Source: Paenibacillus sp. J5C2022 (GTDB lineage: Bacteria > Bacillota > Bacilli > Paenibacillales > Paenibacillaceae). Taken from it: 64,000 nucleotides of DNA. Shown in pieces: positions 17,271-26,015 of the stretch (position 1 is its first letter; each line of letters begins with the position of its first letter). Under the pieces are notes generated by a model. It was given only the letters and a program-made list of their open reading frames with translations. It did no database searches and was not told the origin of the DNA. The position numbers and the translations under genes are program-made. The stretch spans positions 51,878 through 115,877 of the forward strand of contig NZ_JAOQJC010000023.1 of the NCBI RefSeq assembly GCF_025567625.1, in the 5' to 3' direction.

Positions 17271-18161
17271 CTACTCTTTCAGTGAACCAATCAATACACC
17301 TTTGACAAAATATTTCTGTACAAAAGGATACACCATCATGATCGGAATCGTCGCTACCATCATGGTTGCCATGACAACGGACTTGTGGGTGACAGCATTT
17401 AATTGATCAAGCATTTCCTGTTCCGTATTGGACAATTGATCCATCGTATCATTCATGACGGAATTAATAATTTGCGTTAGCAAAGTTTGAAGCGGAACCA
17501 AGTCCTCTTTAGTAATGTAAATTACAGCATCAAACCAGGCATTCCAATGAAAAACAGCTGTGAAAAGCGACAATGTCGCAATAACAGGACCCGAAACAGG
17601 AACAACAATCTTGAAAAACACCCCGGCATTGCTGCAGCCGTCTATTTTTGCGGATTCCTCCAAGCCATCCGGAAGTTGCTGAAAGAAGGTGCGAAAAATG
17701 ATCATATGCCAAACGTTAATCATCGTCGGGATGACCATTACCCAAATCGTATTCATCATGTTCAATTCACGAATTAATAAATAGGTTGGGATCAGACCTC
17801 CATGGAAATACATGGTGACGACACAAAAAATCATATAGTATTTTTTTCCGATTAATCCCCGTTTCGCCATTGCATAACCGAAAGCGGCGGTGAATGATAT
17901 CGACAACAAGGTGCCCAGTACAGTTCGTATAATGGTAATCATGAAGCCATTAATTAAGCGCTCATCATCAAAAACATATTCGTAATTCGCAAACGTGAAC
18001 TCCCTTGGCCAGAATGTAATTCCTCCCCTCGCCGTATCCGCTCCTGCGTTAAATGAAATAGCCAGCGAATTCCAAAACGGATACAAGGTGAGAAAAGCCA
18101 AAATAATAAGGCTGGAATAAATGATCAGATCTAATCCTTTATCTTCTAAGTTGCGTCTCAT
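17271..18161 (-). CDS. Sugar ABC transporter permease (YtcP/LplC type)
   Basis: A 296-aa inner permease with six predicted helices. The EAA loop that docks the ATPase reads LEESAKIDGCSNAGVFFKIVVPVSGP. It pairs with the permease encoded immediately upstream and the binding protein downstream. A purine-rich GGGGGGGCGGA lies ahead of the ATG. It ends 77 bases before the binding-protein start. Confidence 0.94.
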   Translation of the reverse strand: MRRNLEDKGLDLIIYSSLIILAFLTLYPFWNSLAISFNAGADTARGGITFWPREFTFANYEYVFDDERLINGFMITIIRTVLGTLLSISFTAAFGYAMAKRGLIGKKYYMIFCVVTMYFHGGLIPTYLLIRELNMMNTIWVMVIPTMINVWHMIIFRTFFQQLPDGLEESAKIDGCSNAGVFFKIVVPVSGPVIATLSLFTAVFHWNAWFDAVIYITKEDLVPLQTLLTQIINSVMNDTMDQLSNTEQEMLDQLNAVTHKSVVMATMMVATIPIMMVYPFVQKYFVKGVLIGSLKE

Positions 18162-18174
18162 TTCCGCCCCCCCT

Positions 18175-19143
18175 TTACCATAAGCTTGACCCTAATCTGC
18201 GCGCTATGGAATTAGCAATAACCAGAAGTGCTACACTGACTACAGCTTTAAACAATCCTGCCGCCGTAGCGTACGAGTACCTCATATTTTCAATACCAAC
18301 CCTGTACACATACGTGTCGATAACCTCGGAGACTGGTCTCAACACGGCATTTTGTCCCTGATTGGTCAACAGCAAGATATCTTCAAAGCCCGCATTCAAA
18401 ATTTTACTAATATCCAAAATAAGGAATATAATAATGATCGGCGCTATGCTCGGAATGGTAATATAGACAATTTGCTTCAACCTTGAAGCTCCATCAATAT
18501 GCGCGGCTTCGTACATAGATTGGTCAACCCCGGAGATAGCGGCCAAATAAATAATCGCTCCAAAACCAATCTCTTTCCAAATTCCAGTCGTCACTAGGAT
18601 CGTCCAAAAATATTCCGGTAATGACAGCCAGCTAATCGGTTCATCAATGACATTCAGCTTCTCCAAAAGCAAGTTCAAACTGCCGTTATCCACGGAAAGA
18701 ATGGAAACCACCATCCCGGATATAATGACCCATGACATAAAGTGGGGCAAGTAACTGATAGTTTGAACCCAACGTTTAAACCATGCGTGGCGAATTTCAT
18801 TGAGCATTAGCGCCAGGATAATAGGCGCGGGGAATCCGATCAACAGTTTTAGAAAACTGATTGCTATCGTATTCCTCATAATTTGCCAAAAATCCGGAGC
18901 ATTAAAAAACATGTAAAAGTGTTTTAAACCCACCCATTCACTTCCTAAGAAGCCTTTATGCAGATTAAAATCCTGAAATGCCGTCAGCACCCCCCACATC
19001 GGGATATACTGAAAAACAAACAGAATCATGAGCGGTATTAATACGAATAATTGTAATTCCCATTGCAGCATGAACTGCTTAAAGAGTGATCTTTGTCCCG
19101 TCATCTGAATGGTTTGTTCAGCTGTATTTATACGCTGTTTCAT
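18175..19143 (-). CDS. Sugar ABC transporter permease (YteP/LplB type)
   Basis: A 322-aa permease, first gene of the importer operon. Typical features are FQYIPMWGVLTAFQDFN, WVGLKHF and the EAA loop MYEAAHIDGASRLKQIVYITIPSI. A TTG at 19149 is in frame, but AGGAGGGG has ideal spacing to the ATG at 19143. The upstream 60 bases hold the second copy of the shared 31-base operator. The order permease, permease, binding protein, response regulator, kinase is continuous on the minus strand. Confidence 0.94.
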   Translation of the reverse strand: MKQRINTAEQTIQMTGQRSLFKQFMLQWELQLFVLIPLMILFVFQYIPMWGVLTAFQDFNLHKGFLGSEWVGLKHFYMFFNAPDFWQIMRNTIAISFLKLLIGFPAPIILALMLNEIRHAWFKRWVQTISYLPHFMSWVIISGMVVSILSVDNGSLNLLLEKLNVIDEPISWLSLPEYFWTILVTTGIWKEIGFGAIIYLAAISGVDQSMYEAAHIDGASRLKQIVYITIPSIAPIIIIFLILDISKILNAGFEDILLLTNQGQNAVLRPVSEVIDTYVYRVGIENMRYSYATAAGLFKAVVSVALLVIANSIARRLGSSLW

Positions 19144-19204
19144 TTTCAACCCCTCCTGTCATCTATTATAAGTGGCCTAATTAGGAGGCTAAAACTCATA
19201 AAAA

Positions 19205-19235
19205 CAACGAAAATTGTAACTATGGAACGATGTCG
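19205..19235. promoter_or_regulatory. Operator shared with the large hydrolase gene (copy 2)
   Basis: This copy reads CAACGAAAATTGTAACTATG followed by GAACGATGTCG. It sits about 62 bases upstream of the first permease start. The three mismatches to copy 1 fall outside the two ACGA cores. Confidence 0.6.
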
Positions 19236-19256
19236 TAATTTTTACCTGTAATCAAA

Positions 19257-19291
19257 AAAAGCCCTTCAACTAAGAAGAGCTTTTTCGCGAT
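19257..19291 (-). terminator. Intrinsic terminator after the first Gfo/Idh gene
   Basis: On the minus strand GAAAAAGCTCTTC pairs with GAAGGGCTTTTTTT around a six-base loop, with one mismatch, and ends in T7. It separates the oxidoreductase/sulfatase operon from the importer operon. Confidence 0.75.
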
Positions 19292-19294
19292 TGA

Positions 19295-20446
19295 CTACAG
19301 TACCGCAATCCACTTACGTTCATGTTGGCTCTTGTTAATGCTTTCGCATAACGTCTGTTCACGCAAACCATCGGTAAAGCTAGGATAGGAAATTCCATCG
19401 CGGTATTCATTTGAGGCCATGGCATGATAAATATCCTTAAACAGCTGTTTGAAGGTGTCGGGATACCCCTCATTATGACCTCCCGGATAATCCGCATAGC
19501 GGCGCGCCTCCGGGTGAAGGAGCGATGTATCCTTTATCATCACTTGATTATTGCCGTCTCGATTCCCAATCCATAAGTAGTTGGGATGCTCGGAATCGAA
19601 GCTGGCCGATTGTCGAGTGCCGGCAATCTCGATGTACAATCTGTTCTTACGTCCTGCATGCACTTGACTTACTGTGAATGAGCCCCGAACGCCATTCCCC
19701 ATACGAAACAGAATATTGGCATAGTCTTCGGTATCAATGGGGACTTCCTGATATCGGGATGCCTCTGAATTCACAATTGCGGCATATGTCTCAGCAGCCT
19801 CCAACGGCTTCTTCCTCGTCTTATGAACCGTAGAGAAGTCCGCCATCACCTCGGTTATGCCTAATCCGGTCACGCTTTCCAGCAGATCCATCCAATGAGA
19901 GCCCACATCAGCAACCGCGCGCGACTTGCCCGAATATGCGGATTCCACTCGCCAGTTGTAGTCCGAATCAAATAACAGCCAATCCTGCAAGTAAGAACCG
20001 TTTACCGCATAGATCCTTCCCAGTTCTCCTTGCCGGATCATCTCTTTCAACTGCTGCAGCATAGGATAATAACGAATATTGAAACAAACTGCATGGATGA
20101 GTTCGCTACTCGTCGCCAGCTTGTTCAAATCTTCAGCTTCCTCAATGCTTATCGTCAAAGGCTTCTCGCAAATCACATGCTTCCCGGCCAGCAAAGCCTT
20201 CTTGGCCATCTCATAATGCATATGATTCGGTGTACAGATATGCACAGCTTCAATATCCGGATCCTTCAGCAGCGTCAAATAGTCCGAGAAGCATTTAGAG
20301 ATTCCTAATTCCTTCGCTTTCCGCTTCGTTTTCTCCGCTGTGGAACCCATGACGGCCACAACCTCAACCCCATTTAGTCGTTTTAAAGCTTCGATATGAA
20401 CCATGCCAATGAAACCGAGTCCGATCACGGCTGTTTTAACAGTCAT
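19295..20446 (-). CDS. Gfo/Idh/MocA-family oxidoreductase
   Basis: A 383-aa NAD(P)-dependent sugar oxidoreductase. The N-terminal Rossmann fold has AVIGLGFIG, and the family signature CEKPLTIS supplies the catalytic Lys. The C-terminal alpha/beta domain includes DVGSHWMDLLE. Two GTG codons precede the ATG at 20446, but GGGTGGTG is correctly spaced only for that ATG. The likely substrate is a sugar or inositol released by the sulfatase or hydrolase. It is the last gene of a four-gene run (isomerase-like, Gfo/Idh, sulfatase, Gfo/Idh). Confidence 0.92.
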   Translation of the reverse strand: MTVKTAVIGLGFIGMVHIEALKRLNGVEVVAVMGSTAEKTKRKAKELGISKCFSDYLTLLKDPDIEAVHICTPNHMHYEMAKKALLAGKHVICEKPLTISIEEAEDLNKLATSSELIHAVCFNIRYYPMLQQLKEMIRQGELGRIYAVNGSYLQDWLLFDSDYNWRVESAYSGKSRAVADVGSHWMDLLESVTGLGITEVMADFSTVHKTRKKPLEAAETYAAIVNSEASRYQEVPIDTEDYANILFRMGNGVRGSFTVSQVHAGRKNRLYIEIAGTRQSASFDSEHPNYLWIGNRDGNNQVMIKDTSLLHPEARRYADYPGGHNEGYPDTFKQLFKDIYHAMASNEYRDGISYPSFTDGLREQTLCESINKSQHERKWIAVL

Positions 20447-20506
20447 TGTATTCACCACCCGTTGTGAAGTTGGAGCACGCGGGATTCGTCATATTTTACG
20501 AATCGT

Positions 20507-21802
20507 TTATTCAAAGTCTTTCACAGTTGCACTTAAGCTTCTCGTTTTATTTACAAGCGCCCCTTCCGGCTTCGCAACAGGGCCAAGGAGAAGAGGGTCT
20601 CCGGTGTCCTCCATCCATGTCTGCAGACGGTTGTCCAGATCTGTATAAATCTCTTTAAAAGCAGGATCATTCACTACATTGCGCCGTTCCATTGGATCGA
20701 GATATAAGTCAAATAACATCATAGATTCACGCTCCGTTTCCAAAAATCCGTTTTCGGTTAGAAACGTTTTGCTCTGACCATCATCTATGTTGGCGGGCAC
20801 GATCTTTTGTCCGGAACCATAAATTTTTATCAGCTTATATCGCTCGGTGCGAACACAGCGCATGGGCTCATATGCCGCGTGATAAGTCACCTCGGAAAAG
20901 ACCTCATCTCTTATTTTCTCTGTATGATTTTCGATTAATGGACGCATAGATTTGCCCTGGAGCCAATTCGGCTTAGGCAATGACAACAAATCGCACAACG
21001 TTGGGAAAATATCAATGTGCGACACTAATGCGTCCGAAACCGCTCTTTTCCTCCGACCAGGCCATTTCATGATGAGCGATACACCAATTCCCGTATCATA
21101 TAAATTACATTTCATGAATGGAAACGCAATTCCGTGATCTGTCGTAAAAATGACTATGCTATTTTTATCTTTGCCCGTCTCCTTCAGGGCATCCATTACT
21201 TTTCCAAATGCTTTATCCGCATATTGCGCCGAAGTCAAATACCCGGCAAAATCCTCCCGACTTTCCTTAGTGTCATATAGCGGTGATGGCGGCATGACAT
21301 AGTCCGGATTGATGTCTGAACCAATCGCCGGAAAATCGCGATGAGTATTAAATAAACCTAACGACAGGAACAATGGTTTATCGTGATGCATTCCAATGTA
21401 ATCGGCAGCCGCTTCAGCATGCAGCATGTCCCGCTTAACCGAATCCTCGTGGGAATATTTCACGACCTTGTGATATCCGATCATTTCCGTCCGAGGAGCC
21501 TCATGCTGCTCTCCGAACAGGGCTGTTTCATAGCCATTGCTGTTCAAATAGCGCACAAGATGCCTGGAGTAGTCAGACATCTGAAACCCGCGATGCGCAA
21601 GGCCCAGCATACCGGCGGAATGCGGACACATCCCTGTGAGCAAAGCTGCGCGGCTTGGGGAACATGTCGGTCCTCCGCAAAAGGCCTGGCGAAACAACAT
21701 CCCCTCCTCCGCGAATTGCTGTAAATTTGGAGTAAATACAGGATGGCCATAAGGCTGTATATATCGTCCTGTATCATGGGTATGGATATATATGATATTC
21801 AT
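20507..21802 (-). CDS. Type I sulfatase (formylglycine-dependent)
   Basis: A 431-aa sulfatase of the alkaline phosphatase superfamily. The active-site motif CSPSRAALLTG places the Cys that becomes formylglycine at residue 47. Metal ligands include the N-terminal HTHDTGRYIQPYG, where His-Asp replaces the more common Asp-Asp, and IVIFTTDHGIAF. The N-terminal sequence resembles the heparan N-sulfatase/sulfamidase-like group (S1_8), an assignment by recall only. There is no signal peptide, so it should act in the cytoplasm on imported sugars. The start is at ATG 21802, after AGAGGTG. No formylglycine-generating enzyme gene is in the window. Confidence 0.92.
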   Translation of the reverse strand: MNIIYIHTHDTGRYIQPYGHPVFTPNLQQFAEEGMLFRQAFCGGPTCSPSRAALLTGMCPHSAGMLGLAHRGFQMSDYSRHLVRYLNSNGYETALFGEQHEAPRTEMIGYHKVVKYSHEDSVKRDMLHAEAAADYIGMHHDKPLFLSLGLFNTHRDFPAIGSDINPDYVMPPSPLYDTKESREDFAGYLTSAQYADKAFGKVMDALKETGKDKNSIVIFTTDHGIAFPFMKCNLYDTGIGVSLIMKWPGRRKRAVSDALVSHIDIFPTLCDLLSLPKPNWLQGKSMRPLIENHTEKIRDEVFSEVTYHAAYEPMRCVRTERYKLIKIYGSGQKIVPANIDDGQSKTFLTENGFLETERESMMLFDLYLDPMERRNVVNDPAFKEIYTDLDNRLQTWMEDTGDPLLLGPVAKPEGALVNKTRSLSATVKDFE

Positions 21803-21842
21803 GTAACCCGGCACCTCTTTTCATCAGTTCATCCTAATGGAG

Positions 21843-22913
21843 TTATAATTCTATTAATTTCCCTGATTCCGCAGATTGATATATGGCCTCAAGCACTTGT
21901 GAAACTTTCATAGCCTGCTCAGGCGTAACAAGAGGCGCTTTGTCCTCTCTGATACAAGTCATCCATTGTTTGATTTGACGACAGGCATGACTTTCTGAAG
22001 GATCCAAATTCAGGGCTTGCGACATTTCCTCTTGACCGATTTCTTTCACCCATGGCTCCCCGTTGCCCACTCCATTTATTATCATATTCCCATAACAACT
22101 CGCCCCTTGGTCCTCTCCGACTAATGTGACGGCCGGAGCACCAGCCTGCGCTAGATGGAGTCTCCAACTGGCTCCCAGAATAATAGTCGCTCCATCCTCC
22201 ATGTTAATAAAGGCTACTCCCGAATCTTCCACCGAAATCTCTTTAATATGATCATATCGCTTTTCTTTCTCCATAAGTCCATGGTTTGTTTTCCCGAATA
22301 CACTTTTCACATTATAGTTATTCATTGCCCATAGGGTGGCGTCGAGCGCATGTGAGCCCAGGTCAATCAAAGGTCCGCCTCCCTGTTCTTCTTTCCTATA
22401 AAACAACCCTCTGCCGGGACCTCCGCTGTTCGAATAAAAGTGGCTGTGCGCCATATAGACACGGCCCAAGGCGCCTTCCCTCCGCAGATGGTGAAGGTAT
22501 AATAAATCCGTTCGAAAACGATATTGGTAGCCTATCGTGATTTTTTGTCCTGTCCTTTCAGAAGCATCCAGCATTTGACGACACTCCAACGTACTCATCG
22601 CCATTGGCTTTTCACACATCACATGCTTGCCGGCTTCCATCGCAGCTATGCTTAACTCGGCATGCAATCTGTTATGTGTCGCGATATGAATCACATCAAT
22701 CGATTGGTCTTCAAGCATTTTTCTATAATCCGTATATGCTTTGGCATTAGAACTGCCGTACAGCCTTTTTACTTCCTCTGCCTGCTGCTTGTTGACGTCG
22801 CAGAAGGCAACGAGCTCCACATCTTTAAGCGGCCGCAGATTTTTGATATGCTTATTGATTGCGTTCGTGCCGCAACCTATGATTCCTACTCGAATTGTGT
22901 CTAGTGCTCCCAA
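21843..22913 (-). CDS. Gfo/Idh/MocA-family oxidoreductase
   Basis: A 356-aa paralogue of the oxidoreductase at 19295-20446, with VGIIGCGTNAINKHI as the dinucleotide fold, CEKPMAMS with the catalytic Lys, and DLGSHALDATLWAM. It starts at a TTG, preceded by GGGGGGAT, four bases after the isomerase-like gene stops, so the two are translationally coupled. Two distinct family members in one operon suggest a redox-neutral oxidise-then-reduce route on one sugar, but that is inference. Confidence 0.9.
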   Translation of the reverse strand: MGALDTIRVGIIGCGTNAINKHIKNLRPLKDVELVAFCDVNKQQAEEVKRLYGSSNAKAYTDYRKMLEDQSIDVIHIATHNRLHAELSIAAMEAGKHVMCEKPMAMSTLECRQMLDASERTGQKITIGYQYRFRTDLLYLHHLRREGALGRVYMAHSHFYSNSGGPGRGLFYRKEEQGGGPLIDLGSHALDATLWAMNNYNVKSVFGKTNHGLMEKEKRYDHIKEISVEDSGVAFINMEDGATIILGASWRLHLAQAGAPAVTLVGEDQGASCYGNMIINGVGNGEPWVKEIGQEEMSQALNLDPSESHACRQIKQWMTCIREDKAPLVTPEQAMKVSQVLEAIYQSAESGKLIEL

Positions 22914-22916
22914 AGC

Positions 22917-23666
22917 TTATCCCCCCACTGTGTTTTTGAAATTTTGAATACTTGTTTCAATTAATCCCAGCGGATTATGTTTTAACGCCGCCTTGCTTAG
23001 CTCAATAATAATCCACTCGGTACCGATGTCATCCGCCGCCTGCAAGACATTTTGAAGATCAAGCTCTCCGGTGCCTAAAGCCACAACCTCATTCTCGGCT
23101 CCAGTACGGCGAATGTCCTTCGCATGCAGCAATGGGCATCTGTTCTTGTATGGTCTAATGTATTGCACGGGATCGATGCCCATTTCTTTCATGAAATATA
23201 CGTCCAACTCCGCTTTTACATATTGCTGATTGGTATGTTCAAATAAAAGATCGAGCGCATAGCGGCCGTCGATCGTGGTGAACTCTTTAAAATGATTATG
23301 GTAACAAAATATCATCCCGTTCTCAGCGATGATCTCGCCAACTCGATTGTAAAATTGCGCATTTCTTTCAATATCATCCATACTATGAAATGCATGATAT
23401 GCGCAAGTTACATATTTGCCGCCTAATTTCAATTGTTCGTCGATCAGTCCATCCAGATTGTTTTGAAGCGACTCCATCGATACATGCGTACCGATGATCT
23501 CAATGCCTCTTGCCTTGCAAGCATCGCCAATACGGGACAAATCCAAGCTTTCATGAAGCTCCACCCCCATAACCCCCAATTCAGCCAATGCGTCCATGAC
23601 GCCATCGAAATCACGCTTCATTTCGTCCTGCAACTGAAACAGTTGAATCCCTACTGAAAATGACAT
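22917..23666 (-). CDS. Xylose isomerase-like TIM-barrel sugar-phosphate isomerase/epimerase
   Basis: A 249-aa AP-endonuclease family 2 type barrel. Metal-binding stretches include GVELHESLD, FCYHNHFKEF, KAELDVYF and LLHAKDIRR, and the C-terminus has WIIIELSKAAL. Relatives act as sugar epimerases, isomerases or inosose dehydratases and often neighbour Gfo/Idh/MocA genes. Start at the ATG at 23666 after GAAGGGATGA; a GTG two codons upstream is less likely. First gene of the operon. Confidence 0.88.
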   Translation of the reverse strand: MSFSVGIQLFQLQDEMKRDFDGVMDALAELGVMGVELHESLDLSRIGDACKARGIEIIGTHVSMESLQNNLDGLIDEQLKLGGKYVTCAYHAFHSMDDIERNAQFYNRVGEIIAENGMIFCYHNHFKEFTTIDGRYALDLLFEHTNQQYVKAELDVYFMKEMGIDPVQYIRPYKNRCPLLHAKDIRRTGAENEVVALGTGELDLQNVLQAADDIGTEWIIIELSKAALKHNPLGLIETSIQNFKNTVGG

Positions 23667-23843
23667 GACCACTCATCCCTTCTGTAATCCGTCCTCATAT
23701 CGACTCTAACATCGGTCTATTTAAATCGATATTAAATACTTAGCGAATAATCATACGAATTTACGATTTCCTATTTATACTCCCGCGACTTCGCGATAGA
23801 CTGATAACTTTCATTCTTCTGTCAATTGTGCTGTCAAGCAGCA

Positions 23844-23931
23844 AAAAGGCATCGACGGATACAGTTCCCTGTACCCATCGATGCCTTATTCTCGTTCCAC
23901 AAATTACTGCAGCAAGAACAGCTTGCCCTCG
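23844..23931. repeat. 87-bp direct repeat, right copy
   Basis: Matches 5003-5089 with a single-base indel. Here it is in its natural place: the last eight codons and stop of the hydrolase gene at 23904-26015, then its terminator. Confidence 0.9.
23848..23888 (-). terminator. Intrinsic terminator of the permease-to-hydrolase operon
   Basis: A long hairpin on the minus strand (AAGGCATCGATGGGTACAG with CTGTATCCGTCGATGCCTT) followed by TTTTT, 15 bases after the stop codon. Confidence 0.85.
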
Positions 23932-26015
23932 CCAGGCTGGAAATTCGTGGACATGCTGCCCGTCCCGGCGTCATAGTTGGTGCTTGCCGGCTGTCCTGTC
24001 GCTTTGGATATCTCCTGCACAGATGCATAACCCGTGGCAATCGTAAAGGCCATATGCTGCGACTGGCTCGTATTCTTGTTCACGACGAGACAATAATCGT
24101 TGCCGGCATCGTCCTGGAAGTAGCCCAGCAATAGCGGAATGGCGCTATTGTCCGGCTGCCAGAAGAACGACGAAGGCAATGCCGTTGCCGCTGCGGGAAT
24201 TCCCCCGGCATGGTAGACCGCTTCCGAATGCAGCCCCAATAGCGTGTCTCCGAGATTCATCACATCCGCATTCAATTGCTGCGCCCACGTGTAAGAGCTG
24301 TTCTTCGTTCCATCAGGCAGGATAATGCCGTTGTTGAAGCTCTCCCCTCCGCTGGACGCCGGAGTCCAGTACGTAAAGTAAATATAACCTTTGGCGCCGT
24401 AAGCCAGATTGGAATAGACCTGATACCTCATCTCGCTCTCGCTGGGCACACGCCATGCGCCATTGACGCCGACGGACTGGATATACGACCAGAAGTTCAC
24501 TCCCCCCAAGTCCGCTTGCCGGCGAATCACTTCCAGATTGGCGTAGTAATCGCTTCTGAGCGTCCCGTTCGCCAGATACGGATAATGATCGAACACGAGC
24601 ACATCGGGCTCCGTGTACATCCACCGGTACACATAATCCTCATAGGAGCCGCCGACAATGTTCTGATTCAGCGTGAACCAGAAATCCGCATCAATGGCAT
24701 TGCCGGCAATATAAGCAGACCCGTCATTGTACCAATCATCCCCCGTGTTCGCTCGTACAACCCAGCCCACCGAGTTGTTCCCGCAGCCGTTATGGGTAAG
24801 CTCCATATAGTATTCCGTATTGCCGGATACTTGGGCATTCAACTGGAATTGCGGCCACTCCGTAGTCGGTGAGTTCAATGTATGCTTGGCGATCAAGCTC
24901 GACTTGGCGCTGGAGTCCCATAGTGAAAGCGTCAAGGCTTCTCCCGCTCCCCAGGTATTCTTATCGATCCACCATTGCACCGTTTCAATATACGTTTGTC
25001 CATGCCTGGTGCGGAAAGCTTGCCCAAGCGGAACAGACGAGGTGACGTATTCTCCCGTCATCTGATTCAATCCCAGCTGGCTTGCAGACGCGTAGTTCGG
25101 GAACAAGTTGACGAAGGACATGTGATCGGGATCACCGTTCTTCAAGCGGCGGATGGTATCTTGTATCATCGTCATCTGCAGAACCGAAGGCTCATCCAGC
25201 ACATGGTAGCCTTGCAGGGCGGCATGCGTACGGTAATGACTTGCAATCTGGTCGATGTCGCTATTGCCGGGCTGATTCCCGTCATTGTAAGCTCTCTGGG
25301 CGAAGCCTAGCTCGAACCAGAAATCCGTATTTTGCGCCACGCCGGCTCTATAGGCTCTGCCGTCTCCATAAACATCGGCGGAGCTGGTCACAACCCATCC
25401 CACTCCGCCCGGCTGATCGCTGGATAGCTCGAAGTAATAGGAGGTGTCGGACGAGACGGGTGCATGTAGCTGGAACGTCGGATTATAGGTTGGCACAGGC
25501 CCTGTAATGGTATCCGAGGCCAGTACGCTCTGCTTCGACGGGCTGTCGTACAAGGTCAGTGTCAATGCAGTGCCTGCAGGCCAATTCAATTTATCGATAT
25601 ACATGGTTATCGTATTGAGTCCCCAGCCCGTCCCTTGAGGCGTCTTGAAGGTCTGGCCAAGCGTGACGGACGAGCTGACGAACAGCCCGTGTCCCGTGGC
25701 GTGCTGATCGACCGTCATACTGCGCCAAGCCAATCGGCTGTCATCGGCCAGCAGCGTCAAGCCATGAGCAGCCGCGTAACCCAGTGCCGCATCGTTGGAC
25801 GCATAGTCGCTTACGCCATTCCCGCCTACGATGAAGTTGGCGTTCATTCCCGCAATATCCGCATAATTCGCATTCGTGGTGTCGGCAGGAGAAGGCGGCC
25901 AGAATATCCCGATAGGGAAAGGCTGAATAGCCGGGCTGTAAGCCATACCGATACCCGACGATCCTACAGACAGCAGCGCAACGGCAAGCAGAGACATTAT
26001 GAATTTCGATCGCAT
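23904..26015 (-). CDS. Secreted TIM-barrel hydrolase-like protein with two inserted beta-sandwich modules
   Basis: A 703-aa exported protein with a signal peptide ending near GMAYS. It aligns by eye with the 420-aa lipoprotein at 29541-30803 along the barrel: FPIGI(F/L)W near the start, LDEPS here against YDEPS there, VNLFPNYAS against VNLFPTYAS, FDHYPYL against YDHYPFL, and NLAYGAKGYIYFTYWTP against SLAYGAKGIQYFTYWTP. Two extra ~130-residue segments (about 110-242 and 320-452) are absent from the paralogue and resemble each other (LGQTF, DKLNWPAGTALTLTLYD, TDFWFEL against LGQAF, DKNTWGAGEALTLSLWD, ADFWFTL). They look like carbohydrate-binding modules inserted in barrel loops. Glu276 of LDEPS and Asp477 of DHYP are catalytic candidates. 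The GH family is unknown to me. The start ATG overlaps the previous stop (TGATG). Confidence 0.85.
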   Translation of the reverse strand: MRSKFIMSLLAVALLSVGSSGIGMAYSPAIQPFPIGIFWPPSPADTTNANYADIAGMNANFIVGGNGVSDYASNDAALGYAAAHGLTLLADDSRLAWRSMTVDQHATGHGLFVSSSVTLGQTFKTPQGTGWGLNTITMYIDKLNWPAGTALTLTLYDSPSKQSVLASDTITGPVPTYNPTFQLHAPVSSDTSYYFELSSDQPGGVGWVVTSSADVYGDGRAYRAGVAQNTDFWFELGFAQRAYNDGNQPGNSDIDQIASHYRTHAALQGYHVLDEPSVLQMTMIQDTIRRLKNGDPDHMSFVNLFPNYASASQLGLNQMTGEYVTSSVPLGQAFRTRHGQTYIETVQWWIDKNTWGAGEALTLSLWDSSAKSSLIAKHTLNSPTTEWPQFQLNAQVSGNTEYYMELTHNGCGNNSVGWVVRANTGDDWYNDGSAYIAGNAIDADFWFTLNQNIVGGSYEDYVYRWMYTEPDVLVFDHYPYLANGTLRSDYYANLEVIRRQADLGGVNFWSYIQSVGVNGAWRVPSESEMRYQVYSNLAYGAKGYIYFTYWTPASSGGESFNNGIILPDGTKNSSYTWAQQLNADVMNLGDTLLGLHSEAVYHAGGIPAAATALPSSFFWQPDNSAIPLLLGYFQDDAGNDYCLVVNKNTSQSQHMAFTIATGYASVQEISKATGQPASTNYDAGTGSMSTNFQPGEGKLFLLQ

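Larger units (their letters stand above)
5090..23843. other. Repeat-bounded, AT-richer glycan-utilisation block, probably acquired
   Basis: The 18.75 kb between the two 87-bp direct repeats holds a self-contained carbohydrate set: extracellular hydrolase, regulator, importer, two-component pair, two oxidoreductases, sulfatase and isomerase. Composition differs from the flanks, most strongly in its first two thirds: bases 11401-11460 contain 18 G+C of 60, while 2401-2460 contain 39 of 60. No integrase, transposase or tRNA target was seen, so a recombination or single-crossover origin is inferred rather than a recognised mobile element. Alternatively it may be an ancestral region in which only the terminator was duplicated. 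Confidence 0.55.

Noticed and set aside
23755..23769. Third copy of the shared operator upstream of the isomerase-like gene
   Set aside because: ACGAATTTACGATTT shares GAATTTACGATTT with 10994-11006, but its ACGA spacing is 8 rather than 20 bp and the rest does not align with the 31-base element.
5090..23843. Transposon or integrase-type island
   Set aside because: No transposase, integrase, terminal inverted repeats or tRNA target were seen; only the direct repeats support acquisition.
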